Source: Paragonimus westermani
Lineage: Eukaryota; Platyhelminthes; Trematoda; Plagiorchiida; Troglotrematidae
Direction: 5' to 3'
Length of the DNA: 64,000 bases
Assembly (NCBI GenBank): GCA_008508345.1
Contig: QNGE01003032.1
Span: forward strand, 1 to 64,000
Shown here: positions 12,840 to 24,044 of the stretch, in pieces
Numbering within the stretch: position 1 is the first letter of the stretch
Layout: each line of letters opens with the position of its first letter
Notes under the pieces: generated by a model
Told to the model about the DNA's origin: nothing
What the model saw: the letters and a program-made list of their open reading frames with translations, nothing else
Databases searched by the model: none
Translations under genes and position numbers: made by a program

Positions 12840-15800
12840 GCTTTAGGTCCGGATGACACCATTAAGCACCACAATGAACGCTTGCGCCATTTTGATAGGA
12901 CAACTTCCACAAACAGTTGGTGCCCCTCTTTCGTGCGCGCAAAAGTGATTTTCTTTTAATAAGACTCATCCTGGTAGTTCTTGTGAATTTTTTTAAACTT
13001 GGACAGAACATCCTCCGTGAGTCATGTTTTTTGCATACTTCCTCAACCGTATTTCTGTAATATATATTTATTCAGATGAAACGAAATGTGTTACCATAAA
13101 TAGAATGTAATGTACCACCAAAAGCTTAGATTTGCAAGACATTGTTGACCAATTCTAACTTTTTCAAATCTTTTCTTTCCATAAATATTTATCTCAGTGC
13201 TGTCGCGGTATCAACTCAACAATAATTTCGTACTAATCTGTTAGACAGGCCGATATAATCACCGTAAAAATGAGGGCATATCTTTTAGTAGTTTGAAAAC
13301 AATATCATATATACTAACTACAACAGGTCGTGCATGTGACAACACTATGAGATGAAATTCTATAGCCACATTTGGTCAGTGCAGACGGTTATAATTTTGA
13401 AGTGCCAAGAATGTTATTCTGGCTACGCAGATCCTCGGGGCTGAGTAACTACTTGTTCTGTCATAGTAGTTAGGCTGTTCTCACAGATAGGGCAATCTCC
13501 ATATTTCATAACACTTGCAGAAGTACTGGTCTGGTGGAGACCTTCAGAGCACAAATGAAGACACCACGCAATAAGTCACTTTACGTTTAGTCGCCAACGG
13601 CGTTTCTTTCCTGGAGTTTATTCAACAGCATTAAATTCAAAAGCCGCCGTCGGTAAGTAAAATAATTTTCTTAGTCGCCCTTTCCAGTTAAGATAAATGT
13701 TTCGCGTCCATTTATTCATTGTAAAAATATAATCCGACACAACTGTTTGCCGAAAAATTTGTTTTTACTAAGCTTCTATAGGTTCCATGTGTTTCTGCTA
13801 CCAGAAGTATTGTTTCTCTAGTTAAAAATGAAAATATAGTTTTCTTGTTTCCTAATATAATCACACTAACGAGTCCTATTCTTGTGTTTAAAAAATTAAA
13901 TCCAACGGTACGAGGAGAACGCTGAGTCGTATGCTGTTGTGAACTAACGGCTGTAGTTTTCACAAATATGTTTAAAACTTACGTTAAATGCCATAAAACA
14001 AGTTTTGAACACTACCGTATTCCGGAGAGTCCACAATTGATCAAAGTGTGAATGCTATTCAGTAACTGACGAGTCATTTGTTGGAAATGCCCAACTCAGC
14101 CTGAGCAGAAGCATGTCATTGGGTAACACCTCTGGAAATTGACTAAATAAACACGTACAGACTACAACTACAGGGAAGTTTGGTATGAGATTCCCAGTTT
14201 CTGGTCTCATAATCCGTGATCAATCGCAAATAACTTGAAAATCCATGCTGCGTGTTCTGTAACGAACACAATAGCGTGCGTATATGGCTGTTGGTTACCG
14301 CAACGAAAAGTTCAAAGCCTTGTCTGATAGGCGTGCCCGCTGTGGCCGAGAAATTTTGCATCTCGGCAGTCACCTAAATTGATCAACGTTGTACAATTTG
14401 GTAATAATCCGATTTGTCCGCCATAGGTTGAATACACATACTTCACAAACTATGTGCCATTGCACGAGTGTGACTCGCAGAATAAAAGCAGAATCCACTG
14501 CGTCACATTTGGTCTTTTCAGAACAAGCAGACTGACTGAGTACACAGTGAGATAAATTCCGCAATTTCGGTTATTTCAAACTGAAAGCCACTCGTACTTG
14601 ATGGCAGCCCTCACTTTCAGACAGGCTGTTCAGACGGCTCACTCTGAAACGACCTGCTAGCATCGAGTTGTCCTCATACTGGAAGACATCACTAGTGCAC
14701 GTCTTTGTCCAGGTCACAGTTTATGCTCTGACCGTCATGACTCCGAGACTTACATATTATCCATATTTCCAACGGTCTGACAGAAGCATGGAAAAACAAT
14801 TGAATCCAGACGTTGAATCCAGCCTTGGAAGAACATTAACCAGCTTCACCGAAATGGAATGAAGAGAGTTGTTTCGTTCCATCTAGTCATGATCATGACT
14901 TCTATACATGGTTCTAGTCAGTAGTAGAAGACAACGGATTCGAGATACTTTAAACTGTACACATCTCACATTTGATCGCAGCCTTCTCCAACCGATGTCC
15001 ACAAGTGGTACTCGATTTAAAACAGACTGAGTACTCACTATCATTATTAGGTCTGGTATGTCCATTCAAACGCTAGCCGAATACTAATTCACGAGTTCTG
15101 CCCACAAATGTGTTAATAAACCTTCTACTCTGAATTCTGGCAAGGCGTGCATCAAGAAAAACATTTCCAGTTATGTGTTTTGTTAAAAACGGCAACCTCA
15201 AACTAACGCCGTTTCAAATGATGCTCGTAACTACACAATCAATGCACGTTATCTTGGAAAAGCAGTGCAACAAGTAGAGCAGCTTGACATCTTAGACCAT
15301 TGCAACTTAGAAATTATCTCTGCATTTTCAACGAAAAAACTGCAATTCCCGATTCACCAAAAAATAGAACGTAGACAACGAACTGAAAATATTGAAAGCA
15401 GTAAAACAATTGTTAGATCAAGCAACATCAGCAACTCGATGGTATGTAACTGCAAAAAGAAACCGTCATATTTTTGTGCGTCTAAAACAGAGTTTTTCAC
15501 TTTTGAACAATTAATTTCTTGTCAGTTTAGCTGTTTCTGTAGTCACAAGTAATCATATATCCAAAATCTTGTATATCAACGTATCTTGAAGACTGTTTGT
15601 GAGCATTTTCAGTTGATACAACATTCTCACTACTTTAAAGCACTTGGTTTGTCCGACACGTTTGTGCCCAGATGAATCCAGTAAAATCAGGGGAAAATGA
15701 GTCTCCACAGAGATTGATGCACACTGAATTACTCAAAGTTTGTTATCTCACAAAACAATGAGTGTATTATCGATTATCACATGGTAAATATAAGACTCCA

Positions 15801-16385
15801 TGAGACAAACATTAACCTTAACTTTAATTTGTGCTGCCGAGCATCTTTTGGTTAGTTTCGTTCTGCATGCGACTATTCAAGTTTGTAAGGCCACTGCAAG
15901 TTATTGATCATAATGCATTCTCATTTGACATGAATGTCAGATTTTTTCGAGCAGTTAAAAACTTCAGCTGAAACTCTTTTAAGGCATGCAGGACTTTCAC
16001 GTTTTTTATGATAACAAAGCTTTTCCTTGGAAAGAATCACAGTTAAAAAGGAAAATTGTCATTTATAGGTGAAGGCGGTGCGCTACATTCCACTGACAAC
16101 ACATCAAACCTAAGCTAAACATTATTCCTTGAAATCTAATCTGCAACACGCGTTTCTTCATGTCCAGTCCGTTTGATTTCTCCTAAAGTGGGTTGAATTG
16201 ATTCACAAGACCTTAATGGATTACCAGATAAATACAAACAATGAATACGTCCCCCAACTGTTATGGATAACATACGAATGTTAATTACGTTAGCACCCTA
16301 AACATCTAGATATATAATTGAAAATTCCCGTAGAAATCATGTCAAACAATTTTGGTTTCAGCGAACTCAGCTATTTTCATCAATT
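12840..16385. other. Spacer, no recognisable gene
   Basis: The longest open frame is 95 codons at 15265-15552 (+), K/S/C-rich and without family features. The frame at 14668-14862 has a faint likeness to a late integrase block but is too weak to call. Confidence 0.5.
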
Positions 16386-16389
16386 TACT

Positions 16390-16700
16390 GTGACCGAAAC
16401 ACAGACACGGAGAGAGCGTTCCACATTGTCTACCGTGCCCCGGCCGTCGCGTTACGAAAGATCAAGTAACGCATCCTGTCTATAGCCGAGGCGGTCGCAA
16501 TCCGATCAGATCAACCGGATTTGTGTATTCAAAAACAGTTCGCTCACACCTTGGGATTACCGTGGCCAAACACACACAATCAGCTCACGAGACAAGTTGA
16601 TCCCGTCCCCCTCAACTCACCCCAATCAACATTGACTTCCTAAAACTTTATGAGCACAACCACAGCTGTCTTCGTTGTATTTCACCCATTTGCCTTAGCC
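16390..16700. other. Locally GC-richer patch of unknown origin
   Basis: About 300 bases stand out by eye from the AT-rich surroundings: CpG-containing, C-rich on the + strand, and ending in a pyrimidine-rich tract around 16600-16745 before the AT-rich background returns. Both strands have stops in all frames beyond short runs. An old LTR or other repeat with different base composition would explain it, but no terminal TG...CA pair, poly-A signal or partner copy was found. Confidence 0.3.
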
Positions 16701-17689
16701 TCGTACTATTTCTTATTAATAACTTCCGTTATTTTTATTTGATTTGATATATAATTGTACTAGCCTAAGGTGTGAACTTATCAAAAACAGTTCTGTTTGC
16801 TGAAACCAAAATCTGGTTATATCTCGGTTAATAACCTTTACTATCTATCCTTTTATAACAAAGGCAATTCAACATATACTAGGCGGTAGCGCTTCAAATT
16901 ACAATTATGAAATCAATGAAATTTGAACCTCCGTAGTGGGCAGCTTGCTGGATACATTTTAAGCAATACAGAGAAAAGCACACTGACTGCGGTTTAGCAA
17001 ACTATGTGTAAGCTAAATCGTAAGTAGATCTGTACATATTCTTTTGAGGATTCAGATCCAAATGGCAGGAAGTTTGTGAGTTTAGACACCTGTCAGGTTT
17101 GTTTTGCATACAAGTGACACAATTGGCACAGTTCCAAGCCAGCAACGAGAAACAGTATGGTAATTCACAACCATACCTGTGATCACTACTTCACGTTGTC
17201 CTAGTTGTCAACGTTGCCTTCCTACCTCTGGAAAGTTGTGGGGACCAATCTCTTTGAAATAAAACATAGTATCTTTTTGTGACATTACTGACTGAGATGA
17301 ATGTTAACTTCTTTATGCGTGTGCGTTTTCCAAACCCCTATTAGTCATTTACCTCGGCGCTACTCGGCCTGATATTGCCTTGACGTAGGCTTAAGATACA
17401 TTTTTTAAACATGCCGTCTATCTTGCTTTTGTAGTTTGGTTCTGGACCTCGTTCTTGCCTTCCGCATCAACTCTACCTGCTTTCCTTTTGAACCTTGCTG
17501 TAACTGTCCAGAATTACTAAATCCATTTGCATCATACTATCCTGAATGATTACTGTAACCTGTAAATTTATTGGGGTTCATCAGTCTAACTTTATGATGT
17601 TAGGCATGTGTGGCACAACATCTCAAAACACCTTCTAGCAGCTATTAGGCAGCAGATCGCTAGGTCTACAGAGTATTAAGGCTCATTAA

Positions 17690-17785
17690 TAGTGCATACG
17701 CATGTCACCACAAAGATCTCAACCCTGGTCACTCTGACTGTAAAAACCGCAGTGACCACAGCGCCCGTCATCTCGTGTTAGGTTA
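17690..17785 (-). repeat. SINE-like repeat, copy 1
   Basis: The minus strand of this stretch shares with 22820-22915 the blocks GCGCTG, CAC, TTTTTA-CA, CCAGGGTTGAGA and GTGACA/CTGACA in the same order. The GGGTTGAGATC block resembles a tRNA B-box, and the C/G-rich start (GGGCGCTGTGGTCAC) resembles a decayed A-box region. This copy lacks about 18 bases present in the middle of the other. The two look like diverged members of one tRNA-related short repeat family. Confidence 0.45.
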
Positions 17786-17789
17786 AGTA

Positions 17790-20700
17790 ACAACAAGTGC
17801 GTTCGCTTTTGATTAATGTTCAGATTGTCTAGTCAACTCATGAAAAGACAGTAACTACCTTGTCAATTGTAAGCGATGATGAAAAAGTTAGGACCCCTCA
17901 GTCAAGCTGATAATACGAAATTCGGTATACTTATTAGAAAACCTATTGATCGTTGGTAAATGGCCGACAGCTTGAGTATCTCAACACAAACAAACTTATT
18001 GCTTACTCTGCTGGGACGGTGGTAAACAAGGTTGGCCTGTCAGAACATGCGCCGCAGCTAAAATCCAGGTAGCGACGAGGATGTGCACTATTGATTAGCT
18101 TCATTACAAACGAAACTCAACCTTGATGTTCTCATCTGACAAAAGCTGACCGCAGTTCAATATGCATGTCGAAGCTGCGAATAGAAGTAAGTGATACGTC
18201 AAGATAATTCTTCAACGTTTTAAAGCAGGCAGGATGAAGTTTGGTTTCCTATGTTCTGTGGCATAAATGCACCAATAAATATTTTTCCTGATTTATGAGA
18301 CAAAGAATTAACTTCTAAGGTATGTTGAGCGGTCGTCAGTCGTGCACGTGCTGAAATTATTTGTGGAGTTAACACATAGATCGGTAGGTTCACGTGCCAA
18401 AAGATGTTATGACAATTGACAGTTTTATCAGACCGCAGTTTGACGAATCCCGTCGGCATGTAACCGGGTCCACAGCGTCCAAGTCGCTTTTTTTAAACTA
18501 AGAAAACACATTTACATTAAAAAACGTTTCAGTTAAATTAACCTTACATATCTCAATTTAAATTTCGCTTTAGTTCAAATACCGACTTCGAACGGACTAC
18601 AGAAATTTGATAAGTTTATTCTAGGTAAACGTTTGTATACTTCACTTAGAGAACAAAAACATTTTGAGTTCAGCCTTTGGCCACCCGACCCAAGAAGAGC
18701 GTTGAAGAATTCGATTGGTGAAAGTTGACGGCCAGTGACGGATGTAAAACGTTTTCACTTATGAAGATATTACAATCGGTTGCTTTTGGAAAGGGTTTTG
18801 GAACCATTTTTCACTCTGGTAGTTACAATCGTATTCCACGTATTCATGCAGCGACTATGCAAAACGCCGTGTCGTTAGCTGCACGGTGATCGTTATCGAT
18901 TTATCATAACTGAACACTCAACCACTTTTGCCCATTAGTAATTCTAAGGTTGTTTGAAAATTCTCGAAATGAATCAATTTCCGTTTCACGCCTGTTTTCT
19001 CAAGAATAACTTCACCATTTAGACCAGACAAGAATGCAAATTCCATAAGTACGATGAGTAAGAAGCCAGTCATGCAGCCAAGGAAAAAACAGGCGTTGCA
19101 CGAACAAGAACTTGCGAAACTATACTTCAGTTAAGTCTACGACAATACTGTCCAAAATTGCTTTACAATTCTCAAAACTCCCGACTATTGTGGTCCACTG
19201 ATCAACAGCTAATAATTTCACCCACTTCCGTTTACCATCATCCCATTATTTCGTCGATATCCGCGTATACATGAGAGCTGATTGTGCAATTCCTGAGTGC
19301 AACAGAAAATCCTGCAGATTTGTAAGTATACTTTATGGAATGGTCGCAAGTGCAACAACACCTAATGCATTCTCGAGTAAAATTTTAGAGCAGTACGATG
19401 GCACTATTTTTGAAAAGACCGTTTGTTCTGACACGATAATGTAGTACTGACTAGTCGTTAAAGTGTGACTTTGTTTCTTTTAGTGAACAGAAGAAAATGA
19501 AACCGGGGGTAAAACGAACATTATGCTGGTTTCTTTATCAAGAGATTTTTTATCTGTGTCGTGGTGCATACAGTCTGTTAGAAGTAGTTTCAGAAACTTG
19601 CGATCACTTTTCAAGATGGAAACTAGAATTAAAATACAACAGTAGTTAGAACGTGAAAGAACGGTCTGACTTCATCACAAACAAGGCCACTAATAATTTC
19701 CTGAAACTGTCAGGTTACGTTTACTCTTGCTGACTATGTGAAATTAACCGTATTTGGTTTAGGAAATAAACTAATCATCATGAATATGTATTTGTCTTTG
19801 ATTACCAACGTAATTACTGAAACGTAAAAACTTGGGAGCAAGTATTTATCAGACATAACCACTTCACAAAAACCAAAAGTCGATACCATTAGAATAGGTA
19901 GCATTTTCATCAAGAATTCTAAACTCTAAGAAAAATGCGCGTATTTCTCAAATAATGTAAAAACACAACTCTGTCCTTCACCGACCTGACTCGTTTATAA
20001 TTGAGCTGAGCCAGTTACAAAACATGCTCTATCAACTTAACCAACATGCAGCCCCAGTAGACAGACGCCTGTTCCGTGCGTACGAAATGGCACTAATATA
20101 GTTCTCACAGTTGTGACAAAAAATATAACCGATTGCACATAGCTGATTGTGTGGACTGGAAAAAAAATAGAAAGTAAACATAAATGTGATGTTATAGAAT
20201 CCTTTCCAGGCTATCTTACATATTTCCCTCTTACCAACGGCAAATCAGTGGAAACCTACTTGATTGTTGACGATTCCACGGCTGAAACCTCAAAGTGTGA
20301 GTATTGCAAACGTACACACACATGCATGCTCTAAGTTTCAATGCGATTATTTCACCGAACGCTCCATTCGTTTCAAATTATTGTAGTTATAGTTGCAAGG
20401 TATGAATTCTGATAAGAATCTACTGTTTTTATCCAATTGTTGTAGTTTCAATTGTGTCAGTTCTCATCAGATTTTACATGAAAATCAAGTTATTCGTCAC
20501 CCTTATATTAACGAGTGAAACTACTGCCCACCAAAAAACAATTAGGTATGCAGAGGAGGTGACAAATAGTGCAAAGATAAAGCACACAAGCTTTTTCAAG
20601 CTGTTTGTTTTTGTAATACGTCTGCACTAAAAAATGCTACTGACAACTTGATCAGTCCAGCTGACGATAGTTATACAATTGGTAGATAATGAAAACGACT

Positions 20701-21395
20701 CTAGAATTTGGAATGTTCAGGGCATCCACTACAAAGGCGAGCCTGTCATACAATGCATGTAAACAAAATCAGAAGAAATAGAATGAACTCACTTTGACGA
20801 CTAATTGGTATGGCAATTCGTGACTTTTTAATAGTCCACTAATCTGGGTGAGGTTGTTGTAACCTGTATTGTAAGTTTACGCTGCAGCTGACTAAAAAGG
20901 ATCACAGGGTGTTACCCAGATGAAAAGCTCCAAGTAGACCACAGTAGAATCCTTTCGATCTTCCTGCCCTATATGAGTTATTTAACTGTATCACGTGGAA
21001 CAGATGAAAGTAATGAGAAAAGTGTTTGACGGATTGTTTTAAACACAGAAGAACAAGATATAATTTCTAAATAAACACAACGTTAGATAAGGAACTCCTC
21101 CGTGCGGTTTTCAGATACACCACGCTATGAGAAAGAAGTCCTACCGACTGTCTATCAGGTGCCAAGACATCGGCACTAAACGATGAGATTCCGATGGTTG
21201 ACTACTGTGAAAGTTAATAGTATCCAGATGTATACAGTCCACAATCTGAACCAACGATTGCATAATCTCCACTGATCAACTTTCTAACTTAGACTGATTT
21301 TAGTTTTTGTTCCTTATGTTGTGTTTAACCTTATGATCGAATACAGAAAACGATCCTTTCCAGAAGAGTTGTTGTTTCCTCAACACAAAGAGTTC
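17790..21395. other. Spacer, no recognisable gene
   Basis: There are only short open frames (79 codons at 18220-18459 -, 61 codons at 20149-20334 +). None has family features. No repeat or RNA gene was recognised. Confidence 0.55.
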
Positions 21396-21419
21396 TCATC
21401 GCTTGAGACAACGACTATT

Positions 21420-21813
21420 TATTAGCCCGGACCCAGAAACTGCCTGTCCCTTCACTCAAAGGAGATCAGTTTGCGGTGCTAACTCACATTGTGTCTACCA
21501 ATCTACATGTAACTGCAATGAAAGTTACATACCCGAAACCGAGAGGTGATTGACCCCCAAAATGAATGAACATTTGTTTAAATGGGTGCAGACCCCTGTA
21601 TTACAGAAGAACGATAATGTTATCGAACCACACAAGCAACCGGCGTCCGCAATCGCAAGACACATCATGATCACTGGTCACCTTATAGCCCCAGGTTGTG
21701 CATTCAGAATCCTATTACGTCATTCCAATCCAAGATTCTTGTGGCCTGCTGAGGAAGTTGTAATCAATCAACTGAAACCAAACCTGCGTTTTCGATACAA
21801 CTGCTGGTAAACT
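21420..21813 (+). pseudogene. PLE GIY-YIG endonuclease, decayed
   Basis: The nuclease that nicks target DNA for PLE insertion. The C-N-C and ESYI residues of the core (about 21510-21535) are present, but the following G-R-T has become P-E-T, so the catalytic arginine of the GIY-YIG fold is lost. A stop and a frameshift separate this core from the open frame 21550-21810, which carries NEHLFKWVQTP, the A-R-H-(I/V)-x-x-x-G-H motif (residues 37-45), then the conserved LLRHSNPRF block. The protein ends at the TAA after 21810, close to the stop of PLE-C, so the C-terminus is full length. Confidence 0.9.
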
Positions 21814-21918
21814 TAACTCTTTCTTGGACTTGGTGACCTTTCCTAACCCACCGACTGACTATCCACCTTGTCTCCTAACAGCTCGGTTTAAAAAAACCCG
21901 TTTCATGTCATTGTAACT

Positions 21919-21959
21919 TTGGTACTGACGAATCAATAGGAAATGCTCGCATCTACCAA
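21919..21959 (+). ncRNA. Hammerhead-ribozyme-like motif in PLE-B 3' tail
   Basis: The parts of a minimal type I hammerhead appear in the right order. TTGGTA (21919-21924) can pair with TACCAA (21954-21959) as a 6-bp stem I. CTGACGA (21925-21931) fits the core CUGANGA. GAAA (21940-21943) is the second core strand. ATGC (21943-21946) pairs with GCAT (21949-21952) as stem III with a 2-base loop, leaving C21953 at the cleavage position after the U of the stem. Stem II (21932-21939) pairs poorly, so activity is doubtful. PLEs are known to carry short-stem-III hammerheads in their terminal repeats. The same arrangement recurs in PLE-C, which argues against chance. Confidence 0.62.
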
Positions 21960-21994
21960 CTTTTGTGTTCTAACGGTTTTGTTTCCTGGCGAAA

Positions 21995-22815
21995 TATGAC
22001 GCAGCGTGATAACCCTGTTATATAGCCGGACGCATCAGAACGGTTTCTGAGCGTGTCTGAGTTTTGTGTACATTTGCTACCAGCAGGTTTTTATGGGAAC
22101 GCAACAGTGCCATATCAAAAGGCTCAACAGACAACGACTTTACAATTCGAACTGATCAGTGCGTGAAGCCTTCATGCTAAGTTAGCGTTGTAGAAAACTA
22201 CATTACGCCATTCATGCCTGAAGTTTATTCTGCCATAAAATGGATGCGTTTCACAAGTTGAAAAAACAAATATTGTGTCTTGCTTATGGGCATTTTGTAG
22301 TTTTATATACAATTTGAATATGTCCGTCTTGATGAGAGATTTTGTTCATTAGATTGTACACAATCCCAAGAATTAGTTCACATCCTCGTGAAAACTGATT
22401 ACCTCCCATTTCCAGAATTGATATGAAGCGCCGTGTTGTTCATTCCGTAACTTTCATTTTCTGCAAAGTGATGGCTCTCACACACTAAATTTGATTAGGT
22501 AATATTTGCGCTGAATACCTGAATATCAGTCAGCATCACCGACAGCGGCGAATCGTTAGTTGTTACGGGTAGTTCACTTCAATACAACCATAAAAAGAAG
22601 ATGAATACAGACCAAAGGTCGGGAAAATAGAATGAAGCGAGAAATGTAGCTCACCATCAGAATTATGTGACTAATCTCAAACACCAATCAACAAATCTCT
22701 CAGAGCCATGGCACGTTATAACATGCCCTTAATTCATCAAAAATTCAGCCGAACAATGGTAATGGTCAATTTAATACACCCAGTTAAAAACCATCTCGTC
22801 TGAAAGAGCAGGACA
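21995..22815. other. Spacer between the two inverted PLEs, left part
   Basis: No gene, RNA or repeat was recognised. No open frame of 60 codons lies here. It may hold further decayed PLE terminal sequence next to PLE-B. Confidence 0.4.
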
Positions 22816-22819
22816 TTGG

Positions 22820-22915
22820 ATGTGTCAGCTCTGGGGGTCTCAACCCTGGGAGGTGAACTAAACCTATTATGGTCATGTTAAAAACAGGTGTCGCCAGCGC
22901 TGTTTTAAGTCAGCG
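22820..22915 (-). repeat. SINE-like repeat, copy 2
   Basis: The minus strand runs from GCGCTGGCGACACC through TTTTTAACATGAC to CCCAGGGTTGAGACCCCC and CTGACACATCC. It shares ordered blocks with 17690-17785. CCCAGGGTTGAGACCCC has the shape of a tRNA T-arm with the B-box and some flanking pairing. The copy lies between PLE-B and PLE-C. Confidence 0.45.
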
Positions 22916-22919
22916 GTTG

Positions 22920-23337
22920 TTCGCTCTAAAACGCCGGTCGTGCGCAGCGATAGCAAAGAGTGATCGTCAAGGAAAAGCGATTAATTAGCGTTCTTAGGAC
23001 AACTCTCAATCAGTTTGCCTTGTTCATCTCTGAATACTGACACAGTGGCACGGTGAACCGAAGCATTCTTACGTTGAATGCCAAGTATGGCGCTAAGAGT
23101 GTCACTCTCAATTTACCAACATACCCACATAATTATACACCGTTGGCGAAACATAAGAAACACGCAAGTAGAGCAAGATGTCACTGCGGAATCAGGCGGC
23201 TGGAAGGTCCGCGAACGTTTAGAAGCTTCCGTCAATTTTGCTGTACCATCTACTTGTCTGGCTGAAGTATCCCGATGTTCAGAGATTGAAAAATCGTAAC
23301 CCTAGTTTCAAAAAATGCAATGTGCAGAACAGACAAG
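22920..23337. other. Spacer between the inverted PLEs, right part
   Basis: Two overlapping frames (23053-23265 and 23078-23299, both +) are open for about 70 codons. They overlap in different frames, match nothing I recognise, and cannot both be coding. I do not call either. Confidence 0.35.
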
Positions 23338-23359
23338 GTACCTCTTTCCGGTGAGGTAC
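23338..23359. repeat. Perfect short inverted repeat (hairpin)
   Basis: GTACCTC and GAGGTAC pair perfectly over 7 bp around an 8-base loop, about 35 bases beyond the last position at which PLE-C aligns with PLE-B. It could be part of the PLE terminal structure, a target-site feature, or chance. Confidence 0.4.
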
Positions 23360-23427
23360 TGATAACCAAAGGTGACTATGCGATTGCAGCTGAACATTCA
23401 TTGAACAAAGCAGATAGAACATGAAAA

Positions 23428-23467
23428 CTGGTAGATGCAAGCATTTTTATTGACTCATCAGTACCAA
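23428..23467 (-). ncRNA. Hammerhead-ribozyme-like motif in PLE-C 3' tail
   Basis: On the minus strand TGGTA (23466-23462) pairs with TACCA (23433-23429) as stem I. CTGATGA (23461-23455) is an exact core strand. ATGC and GCAT (23444-23435) form stem III with a TT loop, followed by C23434 at the cleavage position. The second core strand reads AAAA instead of GAAA, and one base fewer separates the two strands than in PLE-B. The missing G of the core suggests the motif is inactive here. Confidence 0.58.
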
Positions 23468-23526
23468 ACTTACAATAACATGGGTGGGCTTTATTTAAAA
23501 CAATCGAGAGGTGGAAAATCAATAAG

Positions 23527-24044
23527 TTAGGGAAGTGTCAGGTTCACAACCAGTTGCTTCTGAACACAGAGAGCTGGTTTGAACTGATCAATTGCAACTG
23601 CTTCAGCGAACCGTAAGAATCTCGGGTTGGAATGGCGCAACAGGATTTTGAATGCACAAGATGGATCAATAGCATGACCGGCGGTTAAGACGTGTCTAGC
23701 GACTGAGGAAACTGGCTGTTTATGCGTTTCAGAAACATTGCCATTCTCCGGTAACACGGACTTCTGTACCCATTTAGGTGAATGTTCCTTCTCTTGGTTC
23801 TGCCTATGTAACTTTCTCCGCAGTTACATACAAATTGGTAAACACAGTGTAAAGTGGCGCCGATAGGCTGATCTCCTTTGACTGAGGGCCGTGGTAGCTT
23901 CTGAGTCCGAGTGATTACACGGAGTTCAGCTGCGTTGAACGTTCGTTTAATTGAACTTCTTGATCGCTGTGCTGTTTGCTGCATGACATAATCACCCCTA
24001 AAAGATAGCTCTATGCAGACTCTCTTTTTCTCTACAGTGACCAC
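23527..24044 (-). pseudogene. PLE linker and GIY-YIG endonuclease (frameshifted)
   Basis: The linker is basic (RSRSSIKRTFNAAEL) and ends in RTQKLPRPSVKGDQ. The nuclease core follows: CVYQF (residues 67-71 of the frame starting at 24044), C-N-C-G, then YIGRTKR (79-85). This gives the paired tyrosines and the arginine of a GIY-YIG fold, plus the C-x-C typical of PLE nucleases. A frameshift just after this core, near 23790, moves the protein into the frame 23757-23527, which carries KWVQKSVLPENGN, the A-R-H-V-x-x-x-G-H motif and LLRHSNPRF. The catalytic E-H block lies at the shift. Without the frameshift the domain would be complete. The natural stop is at 23527. Confidence 0.92.

Larger units (their letters stand above)
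21395..21990 (+). mobile_element. PLE-B: 3' end of a Penelope-like element
   Basis: A 5'-truncated PLE that keeps only the linker, the GIY-YIG nuclease and the 3' non-coding tail. It belongs to the same subfamily as PLE-C. The linker motif RTQKLPVPSLKGDQ differs from PLE-C's by two residues. The nuclease tail is identical at about 38 of 61 residues, and the 3' tails align to about 21990, through and beyond a hammerhead-like fold. It lies head-on toward PLE-C, so the two are tail to tail about 1.4 kb apart. Truncation at the 5' side is the usual result of incomplete reverse transcription. Confidence 0.9.

Noticed and set aside
14668..14862. Faint likeness to an integrase block (YYPYFQRSDR resembling Y-H-P-Q-S-D-G)
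   Set aside because: Only a few residues fit, no neighbouring integrase blocks are present, and it is 1.8 kb from the other candidate.
23053..23299. Two overlapping plus-strand frames of about 70 codons
   Set aside because: They lie in different frames over the same bases, match no family and are within chance length.
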